A DNA stretch of 64,000 nucleotides from Taxawa tesnikishii (nom. ined.) (lineage: Eukaryota; Ascomycota; Dothideomycetes; Dothideales). Shown in pieces: positions 55,082-64,000 of the stretch (the stretch's first letter is position 1; each line of letters opens with the position of its first letter). The notes beneath the pieces are model-generated. The model was not told the DNA's origin. It did not search any database and saw only the letters and a list, made by a program, of their open reading frames with translations. Made by a program: the position numbers and the translations under genes. The stretch is from the NCBI GenBank assembly GCA_030247885.1, contig JAPDRO010000010.1, positions 62,001 to 126,000 on the forward strand. Direction: 5' to 3'.

Positions 55082-55542
55082 GGGTGGAACATCCGGATTC
55101 CCGGGTCTTATGAGAACTCCGGAATTGAGAATGCTTTCCGGTCCTCTCGAGTGACCTATGCTTCCAGAGCTTCCGGGTTCCACAGCCGCAGAAGCGGCTG
55201 GCTTCAGAAGTCTTGGACTCGAATGCTGCGCCCGAGTTCTCCGCAGTGGGGATGTGATGGGGACCGGACGCTGAATGTTCAGCGACCGAGCAACAGCAAG
55301 GTGACAAAGTCGCAATCTCATAGACCACCTGCCACCAGATGGCCGTTCCAATTCCCTGGTCAACCAACTTGCGTCACGATACTACCACATCAGAGAAACT
55401 TCTGAGCATTTTGTGCAGTTGAGCGGCGCCTCAACCTGAGAGCACGAACCAAGACTCGAATGGCACTAGCTATTGAGATTGTAGTACATTGCACGGAACA
55501 GTTGAGGTCGCTTAGGCGCAAGACCCGTACCAAGATATCGCA
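55082..55542. other. No gene; 3' flank of the monooxygenase gene
   Basis: About 460 bases between C2 and the monooxygenase stop codon. Short frames at 55074-55367 show no domain. Confidence 0.5.
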
Positions 55543-57719
55543 TCAGACCTCCATCAAACAGCCTTTGAAATATCCCTCCAGTATGTCAGGAGCAGATAAC
55601 TGAGCAAGCATACCCACGTAACCATCAGGCCTGACAGCGACGAGAGCACCGTCTTGTTTAGAAATTCCGTAAATCTCGTATGCGTCTTCTTTCTTCGCCA
55701 GCCCGTAAGTCCTCATCTCGGCAAGTTGCTTGACAGAACGCGGAAGATCGGTCCATTCGAAACGTTCCTTCAGGGGTTGCAAGACTGCAAGGTCTATCGT
55801 GCCGGTGGGAAACCTTGCTATGATATCTGCGCACGACTGCAGGGCTGACTGAGATGTGCCGCAGGGTTCGAGCAGATCGTTGTTGGCAAGAATGATCAAG
55901 CGATACCGTCCAGACGATGGTAATTCTGTACAGCCAATGTTAGATCTTCCAAGCGTGGGGCGGTAGTGCAGGACGAACCGTCATGAAGTTGGCGAGTGCT
56001 GCCGTCAGCATACCGCCTTACCTCAACGTTCAAAAGTCTTCGTCCAGGAGTGAGTAGTCCAGAGAGCGGATCGCCCTTCGGACGTGCACTCATGCCGGAC
56101 TCTTCCAGCGTTTTGACTATCCTGCTGGGTTGGTAATGAAGACCGCAGCCACTTGTGAACCCGCTACCTTCGCTGAAGACTTGTAGGAACTCGTCGTGTG
56201 TGAGGCCTTGTATCGAAGAGTCTTCTGCATTGATCTTGCCAGAAAACATGTGTGAAAACTTTGTGTCGAAATCGATCAATTGGCGTGCTATATCGACGCG
56301 CTCTGATTCAAAAGTCTCGAGGACAGGATCCGCAGCGTCCTTGGGTGTCGACGGCGTCAGCCCAAGGATGCTGTGTGCAAGCTTCCAGGCGAGGTTATAA
56401 GAGTCCATCATCGAGACGTTCATGCCTTGACCTGCTTTTGGACTGTGTGTGTGACACGCTGACCAAAATCAGCATATGGAATCAATAAAGTGATACGTGA
56501 GAGACACCATCACCAACAATAAATATCCTGTCATTACCGTCGGGCGCCCTCGAGGAAAACTTTGATGACATTCTTTGACCAATCTGATATGCAGCCCACC
56601 AGTCCGGAACAGTGCCCTCTTTGATGTCGATTGTATATGGTGCAAATACCGCACGTGCTTGTTTGAAGATGTAGTCTAGGGTCACGGCGCCCCGCCTCTC
56701 CCTGCTTGTGATTCTCTTATCTGTTGCATCTGCCGGTACGACATCCGTGTTTGTATCAACGTCTCCTGGAACTTGGACATATAGGCGCGTGAGATATTCA
56801 CCTGTCGCAATACGTTCTCTGGGTATGACCATCACAGAGCCCGCTGAAGAGTGTACTGCGCAGCGATTCCGAATATCGGGGAAGTCGGTTTCGGCTACAA
56901 AGTCGCACACTCCCCAGATGTGGTCAGATGTTTCGCCTTCAAGCTCCAACCCCATACACTTCCTGACTTTGGAATGTGCACCATCCGCACCAACGAGATA
57001 CTTTGTGCGAATCGAGCCTTGTGCGACAATGCCATCCTGAAGGTCGTATTCGTACTTAACCAAGACTGGATATTTCGGATGATTCTGCGTGTCAACTTCA
57101 TATTCGATGAAGCGGTGGGACCTTCGGATGGTATCTGCTGATGCATAAAGGGCGAGGTTTTCCTGCAGGATCCGCTCAATGCGACCTTGGTGGATGGTCA
57201 CTTCGAAAGAGTAGCGAGCGGGAACGTTGACGTCGGGAACGAAAGCCGTGCGCTCAATGCCGGCATTTCCTTTGCCAGTGCCATTGGTATGGGAGCCTTG
57301 TGTTACCGGGTTCCAGAACGCAACCTCTTCCATGTGACATCCCTCGTCGATGAGCTCTGAAGCTATCCCGAGACTCTGAAAGACTTCAAGAGTGCGAGGC
57401 TGGAGGCCATCGGCTTGGCCTGCTTTAAGAGTGCCGGGTTTCGAGTCCAGACATAGAAGCGAAGGATCTGTAACGCCATATCTGGCGAGCAAAAGCGTAA
57501 GAAAGAGACCGCTAGGCCCGGCCTGGCATCAAAGTATCAATAGTCGGGGCTGTACTCGGGGGATAGGAAGATTTGACGTACGCCTATGACAACAACTTCG
57601 CGCTGATCTTGGGATGCGTTTTCGGATGGTTTGAGAGAGATTCGAGGCAGCGGCAATGCCCGCGATGGAAGAATCCTGAGATCTCGAGCCGAGTTTGCCG
57701 TTTCCTGAAAGACCGGCAT
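55543..57719 (-). CDS. FAD-dependent aromatic monooxygenase, phenol 2-monooxygenase type
   Basis: Exons 57719-57582, 57522-56508 and 56458-55543, with introns of 59 and 49 bases. The summed length is 2069, one short of 690 codons. The missing base fits an A run (coding strand) near 55924, where LTLAVQ should pass into LPSSGRYRLIILANNDLL. Motifs: the FAD Rossmann GxGxxG spanning intron 1 (EVVVIG, AGPSGLFLTLLLARYG), QADGLQPRTLEVF, the second FAD motif (LVGADGAHSKVR), and [20 protein letters not shown] with the NAWKLA-like NLAWKLA. The C-terminal thioredoxin-like phenol hydroxylase dimerisation domain ends VRPDGYVGMLAQL. It hydroxylates phenols to catechols with NADPH and O2. Divergent from the Zn2Cys6 gene. 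Confidence 0.9.
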
Positions 57720-58565
57720 CTCGCCTGAGACTTGATGTTTTAACGTCTGGTTTAGGTCGTGTGTGGATGGGTGGTATTTGTAAAACGTATTGCTTTGCCT
57801 TGCCGTGTTTCTTTGATTCTCCGTCGCATTCCAGTCCAACTGACTTTGAATCTTGTAGGCTTTAAGAGTTCTTGCTTGTGATGCAGCAGGAGTCTGGGCC
57901 TGCGAGGTAGCATGGTCGCATGTCCTCATTGCTGCTTCCGGCCCGAATCCCAAGCGCATGGTTGCACATCTTTCCTTCGGACCCGGATTTCTGGTCCGGA
58001 TTTCCGAGCTTCCGGTGTTTGTTCCATGTGGTGTACGATTTCCTAACGGACCGGGTAGAGACTGGAGATCGGTGCTCAGGCGGAGACCGTTGACAACTCG
58101 GAAACGAGGCTCCTCCAGTCGCATCTAGGCTCTAGCAGTTGCTAGGCAAGGTGGCATGGCATGTAGGTTGGATGGTAGTAGTGATACGAGTTATGAAGCG
58201 AACCCTGGTGATGCCTTTGCCTGTCGTGTAGGGCTTGGCGCTTGCAGATCGCCAACCGAACTGCAATATGAGTGGCAAGAATCCGTTACTGCACCGCGCC
58301 AGCTTTCTCTCGTGAATGTCTAGAGCATTTTGTTCAGATTGCTTCAGAGCACGTTTCAGCTTCTCATTAGAAGGTGCTGGCGGCACTGTACTTATCTAAA
58401 GTCAGACGTGGAAACTTCGGTGACCTCATAAGAGAAAGATGACCGTCCTGCTTACGTGACCTGAAGACCAAGCTCTCTGTCTTGGCGTGTTGAAGTGTTG
58501 GAGTCTTACTTGCGCACTGCTATCCGTCGACTGTTGTAAACCTTTCGAGGGTACAGTGAGCAACA
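57720..58565. promoter_or_regulatory. Divergent intergenic region between monooxygenase and regulator
   Basis: 846 bases separate the start codons of two divergently transcribed genes, so both promoters lie here. Zn2Cys6 proteins often bind CGG triplets in such regions, but I could not pick out a convincing spaced pair by eye. Confidence 0.45.
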
Positions 58566-61500
58566 ATGGCATCCCACGAGACTGAAGGTGAAACCGCGAC
58601 TGGTAGTCCTCGCCTACCAAGTCGTCGCCATTTTCCCCGCGCCTCTCACGCTTGTCAGCGATGTCGCGAGAAAAAGGCTAGGTGCAACCAGCAGCAGCCT
58701 TGCTCCAACTGTGTCAAGCACGCATGCGACTGTGTTTATGGCGCTAGAAGAAAGAATGCGACAACTGGTGTCAATCGCGTGAGCAGCCGTGATGAGCCTT
58801 CTAATGTGCGACATCACTATCGCCACCCAGCGCCCGTCGAAGCCGGCCATGACCAGCAAGCAAGGTTGCCAGAATCAGCAAGCAACGCTTCCGCAGATGT
58901 TGATCTTACTCCTTCCCAGAGTCACGGATCAGCACATTCAGGTACCACAGAGCCTGCATCAACTGAAAATTCTGCAATATTGATTGATCGCCTAAGGCTT
59001 CACAGAACAAACAATGGCAGCGCATGACCCCGACGTGGTAGGCGACGTCAACCGCCATACTTCCGGAACCGAATTTTACGGCACTTCATCCAACTATGTG
59101 CTCCTCAACCAACTTTTCAAGCACGCTCGCCTCCATCTCCGCACCGGCCACGCTAGCTCGGACAGTCGTGGTAACCCATCATCTTTCTCACCATCTAGTC
59201 TCTCGGGCGAGACCAGGCCGGCTTTGCGAGATCCCATTGCAGGGTCTGGTCAAAACAATATTTTTACAGATGGAAGGATATCCGTCATAAACATACTCTC
59301 GAACGAGGAAGCATTGCTCCCGCCTTCAAGGGCCAAAACCCCACCACATGTTGCGGAAAGGGAACAGAACTCTGTACTCAGCCAGCCAAATGTCTCGAGT
59401 CGCGCACGCCACCCGACTGATTTTTCGCCAGCTCCAGAAGCCAACAGACATTCGCATACCTCCGGCCGCTCCTCTACATCCTCCCACATCCCGGGTCATG
59501 TAAGGTCTCAATCCACAGGAAAACCATCGGCAATACAATTGCGTCTTGCCGAACGACGCCTGGAGAGGGAATTCGTTCGCAATTTTCTGCATAACCTACA
59601 TTATCTGCACCCCATGCTCGACACCGTTGCATTCATAGCACAATGCAATGAAGAGGTCTGGGAGACCGATATCCCACACGAGAAGACCAAGGATCGAAGG
59701 CATTTCTTTGCTCTATACAATATCGTCGTAGCAGTCGGGGCACTCGTAGCTGGCCCTGGTACTCTGGACGAGCTCGGCCAAGAGTTGGAGATACTCGAGC
59801 AAAGCTGGCGCGGTGCTCGTGATTCCTCCCAGAGTGGCTCCTTTCAAATTGTATCGGTGCACTATTTCCGAAGATCAAGGGCTTTGCTAGACGATGTCTT
59901 CGAGGCATGCTCGCTAGAGAGTGCTCAAACACTTCTCTTGATGGTAAGGTGCGAGCGCGCATATTGTCGGACAGTGTTAATGTCCTGACCATTAAAAGTC
60001 TCTCTATTGCCAAAACTCGCTCAAACCGCACGCCTGTTATATGTATTGTGGCATGGCCGTCCGCACGGCATTAGCTATCGGATTGCCCACTGAGTCTATG
60101 TGGAGCTCAACAGAGGGCCGCAAAGCTGCTCGAAGGACTTGGTGGTACGCTGCGAAATGTGTTCATCTTCTGTCCGCATGCTTATTCAAGTTTTAGGTGC
60201 ATCTACTCTCACGAAATGTACGCGGACGCAAACACCTGTTGTCGCCGAGCTGACCCATGTGCACACAGTGACATGTGCTGCTCCTCCGGACGCCGAGATA
60301 GCCTTGGAAAACCACGTAACTACCCAATATCTCTGCCTCAGATTAAGGTAAGCCTTTGCAGGTACATTGACCTATCAGTATATACGAAACGGTGAGCTGG
60401 TCAAAAGCAGTCAAGTGTACTAAGCGAACCACGTTCAACACTCATCAATGGAATCTGGCACGCACGAGCTCGGGTATCAAATCCAAGCTTGGTTATGTAT
60501 ATCACAGCCGCCTTCAACGAGTCACATTTTCGCAATCTTTAACTTCGAGGGCTCCTCATTCCGTAATGCGGATCATTCGATCAGCTAACTTTGGCTTCGT
60601 AGGGCCAAGATGCGGGTGCGACAACACCTGAGAGCGAAGACCACAGCATCTCTATGATCAACGAGATGGCGCACTTTGCAGTGTTGCTGCGACGTATATC
60701 GAAAGAAATTTATCACAACTCCAAAGACTTGACTATGCCGCAAAAGTCGGACGTCGCGATGCAACTCGACGCTCTGCTTGACGAGTGGATGTCCAGGCTT
60801 CCGCAATGGCTCGATTTCAACGTCGTCAGTTTTCGTGAAGCGGAATGGGCAGCGAAACAGAAACTCGTCCTTCAACTGCGGTATCTAAACGCTCGCATCA
60901 TTCTACATCGGCCGTTCTTGGCACAACCAACGAGCAGGGGTCAGTCAGAAACGCAAAAGCACGTTGACTTGTGTCTCGACGCTGCTCGTAAGACTATCAG
61001 ACTGCTCTATGACTCATATGCCAATCGACACTACTTCCGTACTTGGTGGTACAACTCGACATACACGCTATGCGCGGGAATGATTGTGCTCTACGTCATC
61101 ATGCTCGGACATACCACACTGCCGAGCAATGATCTTCTGGATGACGTGAAGAGAAGTCGGGACATCCTTCGTTCTATGGAGGAATCAAGTGTCGCCCGCC
61201 GTAGTACTGATTTGATGAGCGAGGTATTGGAGGTGGCGCAAGCATGCACCCAGCAAAGGCGGTATTTGGGGCCTGACGAACTTGGAGCACCTCTCGATGG
61301 GACCGAGTATCACCGTCAGACGGATTCGCACGAGTTGTCTTATACCATTGACGATTATTTTGCACGGAATCTTTTCTCCCACACAGACTTGGGCCAAGAT
61401 CCTGGGGCTCTGCTGGCGTCTCTCTTAGATCCGAACGTGCTCCAAGACTTCACAGCAGAGAGCAACGACTTTACGGGCCTGGACTTTTCCACGCTACCCG

Positions 61501-61613
61501 TTCATGGAGGCTTCGATGACATTCTCGACGGCCAAATTGGCCTTGTAAGAGAGACTATGTTAAACTTACAGGATGCTGGTGGCACTGATCACTCCCACGA
61601 AGTATTCCGATAG
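58566..61613 (+). CDS. Zn2Cys6 transcription factor with fungal_trans domain
   Basis: Six exons: 58566-58941, 59021-59943, 59999-60144, 60197-60217 (21 bases), 60269-60347 and 60603-61613. All have GT-AG borders and total 2556 bases, 851 residues, with no break. The binuclear zinc cluster is ACQRCREKKARCNQQQPCSN followed by CVKHACDC (spacing C2C6C5C2C6C). A Ser/Pro-rich linker comes next. The fungal_trans region has FLHNLHYLHPMLDTVAFIAQ, YMYCGMAVRTALAIGLP, TWWCIYSHEIDMCCSSGRRD and SLGKPRNYPISLP. The C-terminal half contains MPQKSDVAMQLDALLDEWMS and RLPQWLDF. It probably controls the adjacent monooxygenase, dioxygenase and transporter genes; that role is inferred from position. Confidence 0.93.
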
Positions 61614-62058
61614 TTCCACACGAACAACCTGCAAAGGAGAACGTAACATGAAGACCTCAAACTCCTCTTCAGTCTGCATCAGGAACTGGCATGTCATCAA
61701 CAAAGCGGAACCTACGACCTTGGCTGGCCATCGCTTCTTCCGCCCTCTTCCGACGCAGCTCTGCCGCGGCTTTTCCCGTGACCAACACGAAATCATATCG
61801 AATTAGCGCCGTCCCTAGCTCGACACCATATCGCTGAACCTGCTCTTAGTCGTCGACTTTCTGGACCTCAACAACAAGAGAATCATTCACCCAAACACCG
61901 CATGGGTGGACTCATATGGATCATCCTTGAGGTACAGAGCCCTGTAAGTGTATATGAGCCTTAGTTGGACTATCCAACCCTATCCATAGATGTACTTACG
62001 TGATCAAGGGATCATAGCCAGCCTTGTTGAACTTGAAGTGCATGTGGCTAGGCCGATA

Positions 62059-63820
62059 ACGTAATTTCCGGGGAAGTTGATCAGCCGGGGTAGTTGATCA
62101 CCGAAACGCGACCCTTCCAGCTTCGTTAATAATCTACGTATCGCAACAACGATGCAATCAGAATCTGAGTCGCTGGATCCGTTCTCAAGTAGTTCATCAT
62201 TCTCGCCCTCGATCACTTCCTCGATTGGACGCTTACGTGGCCGTCTACGAGCCTTTTTATTTGCTGTTTCTGCTTCCGCTTCCTTTGCTATTTCAAGCAC
62301 TTCCTGAGTGCTAAACACAAACCTTCCTTTTAATGCGACTCGCTTGCCCTTCGTTCGAGCCTTTCGTGTGTTAAGAAGCCTCTCCTGTTCAGCCAATTGT
62401 TTGCGTGCTATAATGAGCTCGCTATTCGTTGTTTCGAAAGCGCGAGTCATCCGCTCCGTATACCGCTTCGCTGGAGATGGAAGGCTTTCGATGGCCTTTA
62501 TCGTGGAATTAAGCAGCGCGTTTGCTTCGCGTAGTTCAGTGCCATCTGGCGGTGAGCTGTCAAGTAGCGATAAGTCCAGATCGGGTTGCGGTGGCGGTGT
62601 ATGAGGTGGTGAAGCGCCTGGAGTCGCCCTAGAAGGCAGCTTTTCAAGCACGGAGATTGGGCTTAGCGGTACCAAGCCAGCACCGCGCCATCCGGCGAGG
62701 ATGTTGTTAGTTGTAAGTGCCTTTGACCTCGCGTGGATATACATCTCAACCCATTCCACACGTGAGATGCGGCCTGAGTCGAGTCGAAGAGCGGCGTCGG
62801 TTTCGGAAGCCAGCGCGCGCTTAAGCGGCGCAAACACGCCAACGTCAAGCGGCTGAAGGATATGCGAACAATGAGGTGGTAAGATCATCAAGTCAATTGC
62901 GTTCCGCATGCAGAATACAATCACGTTTGCAGTAATATGGCTACTATGGCCGTCCATGATTAGCAATCTCTGGGTCGTAGGGTCCTCCGGCTTAGTCAAA
63001 GGCTCGAAAACAGTAGTAAGCCATTCATAACAGTGGCTATCGGAAGTCCAGCCGCTGTTACTAGTTGAGAACCTCCAGTCCTTAGGTGTTCGAGCAGGTA
63101 TCCACGCAGTGTTGGTATATTTGGCCTTGAAAATCAACAACGGTGGAACAGCTACGCCGGCAGCGCTTACGCACTCGACTGCAGTTATCCACTCTTGTCT
63201 ACTTCCGATCTGCTTCCAACTACTGTCCTCACGTATGTTGACTAATGCTCTCGACGATTGACTCGCTCCGACTGCGAAGCCGGACTCGTCCATGTTGTAG
63301 GCGTGCTCCGGAGCGTATTGGTTTTCTATCCACATCTCCGTCACCGCGTCGAACCACCTCTTTACGCCCTCGTAACTCGTCGCTTTGAACCGCGCAGTGT
63401 CAATCTGACGTGTCCAGATGCCGGCGATCTCAGGATGACGAGCATTGAAGCGTTCTAGCCAATGATTGCCAATTAGTCGAGGGGTTGATGTAGAAGCCTT
63501 GGAAAGCTGGACGCGACCGCGTCGTATCTCCTCAGCCATTTGTACAGCCAACGCAGGCGACGCAGGGTATCCAGTGCGTGTGAGACGTGTAATCCATCGT
63601 GCTAATGTCCTTTCTTCCGCGTTTGAGAGGATCTGCTCTGTTTCGTGCGCAGTAGCGCGCGAAGTTCGTCCAGACATGCGACTATGTAGCGTGGCGAAGG
63701 GGACGTTGAATGCGAGGGCAGCTTTGCGAATTGACGGGTACTCTTTGTTTTTACTGCAGATAGTGCCTTTTGAATATCAGCTTCCGTATAGGCTGGTTTG
63801 TTAGGCGTGGAAGTGCTCAT
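62059..63820 (-). pseudogene. Transposase of E4 (DDE_1 type), one N-terminal shift
   Basis: Start at ATG 63820 (MSTSTPNKPAYTEADIQKAL). A shift follows SAVK, where an A run in the coding strand appears one base short. From 63677 a long frame is open: HTH (MAEEIRRGRVQLSKASTSTP, NHWLERFNARHPEIAGIWTR), core (YNMDESGFAVGASQ, LLIMDGHSSHITANVI, LQPLDVGVFAPLKRAL), coiled coil, and a basic tail (KKARRRPRKRPIEE). No stop occurs before the left terminal repeat, so the frame reads through the element end into the dioxygenase exon and stops at 62004. It looks recently active. Confidence 0.88.
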
Positions 63821-63906
63821 AGTGGGTGGTGGAAGTAGTAGAAGGTAGAAAGGTCACGTTTCGGTGATCAACTACCCCGGCTGATCAACTTCCCCGGAAA
63901 TTACGT
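62059..63906 (-). mobile_element. pogo-type DNA transposon E4, near complete
   Basis: A 1848-base element flanked by TA at 62057-62058 and 63907-63908. The ends begin ACGTAATTTCCGGGG and are inverted copies for about 48 bases. They contain two copies of CCGGGGWAGTTGATCA at 62068 and 62085, 17 bases apart. It is inserted in a coding exon of the dioxygenase gene. E1, E2 and E3 are fragments of the same family. Confidence 0.93.
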
Positions 63907-64000
63907 TACGGATGACGGTTCAACTTCTTGAGAAGCTTGCCAACTGGGCCGTCATGCGGGATGGGATATGGTACAGGAAGGATGGCTTTGAACCAAAAGT

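Larger units (their letters stand above)
61669..64000 (-). pseudogene. Intradiol ring-cleavage dioxygenase (catechol/hydroxyquinol type), split by transposon E4
   Basis: The gene runs on the minus strand from beyond the window. Bases 64000-63909 read [20 protein letters not shown] then LKKLNRHP. Element E4 follows (62059-63906, TA duplicated), and 62056-62000 continue YRPSHMHFKFNKAGYDPLIT. A 58-base intron (61999-61942) precedes ALYLKDDPYESTHAVFG. The tyrosine in VPYPIP and the two histidines of HMH correspond to iron ligands of intradiol dioxygenases. The last exon has a one-base loss at a C run (61890-61892) and a TAA at 61846-61848 before YDFVLVTGKAAAELRRKR and the stop at 61669. The enzyme opens catechol rings to muconates, the step after phenol hydroxylation. 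Confidence 0.88.

Noticed and set aside
57537-58124. Minus-strand ORF of 195 codons starting at 58124 as a separate gene
   Set aside because: Only its last part (from Met 57719) is used, as exon 1 of the monooxygenase; the upstream part has no similarity and lies in the divergent promoter region.
1-64000. CRISPR array, rRNA or prokaryotic operon structure
   Set aside because: No regularly spaced direct repeats or rRNA sequence; introns and gene families are fungal.

Overview
The window looks like a transposon-rich stretch of a filamentous ascomycete (Pezizomycotina, probably Dothideomycetes; inferred, no species assigned). Evidence: short GT-AG introns of about 50-80 bases, a Zn2Cys6 regulator with a fungal_trans region, two fungal rhodopsin/PTH11-like membrane proteins, a fungal hybrid histidine kinase relic, and many Fot/pogo-type DNA transposons.

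Layout. 1-4.3 kb: an LTR-like repeat and a host gene fragment split by a pogo element (A1). 5-10.3 kb: a nested pile of DNA transposons (E1, an E-type end, A2 with a Tc1-like element B1 inside it, then C1). 10.4-21.5 kb: a host block on the minus strand with a giant multi-pass membrane protein carrying a family-4 glycosyltransferase domain, and an intact UDP-glucose 4-epimerase; together they recall the fungal galactosaminogalactan (Pel-like) pathway. 22.1-26.2 kb: pogo elements D and A3 back to back on one shared TA. 27.1-29.9 kb: a rhodopsin-like relic and an FHA-kinase relic. 30.4-31.8 kb: Tc1-like B2. 32.9-35.7 kb: an MHYT-domain sensor. 35.7-40.9 kb: little that can be named. 40.9-46.9 kb: a second rhodopsin-like gene cut short by transposon debris, then element F with element G nested inside its transposase. 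48.6-51.4 kb: a decayed hybrid histidine kinase. 51.6-64 kb: a likely aromatic-degradation cluster (MFS transporter, phenol hydroxylase-like FAD monooxygenase, Zn2Cys6 regulator, intradiol ring-cleavage dioxygenase). Element C2 sits between transporter and monooxygenase, and element E4 sits in a dioxygenase exon.

Three patterns cross the window. First, every pogo-like family here, whatever its terminal sequence, has two direct copies of a family-specific motif in its terminal inverted repeat at a 17-base step (18 in one fragment). This fits tandem CENP-B-box-like sites read by the two N-terminal HTH domains. Second, many host and transposon reading frames are broken by one missing base, mostly in a homopolymer run, so some apparent pseudogenes may be assembly artefacts. 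Third, several in-frame stops fall where a Trp codon is expected (TGG to TAG or TGA), as expected from repeat-induced point mutation. No rRNA, tRNA or CRISPR array was recognised.
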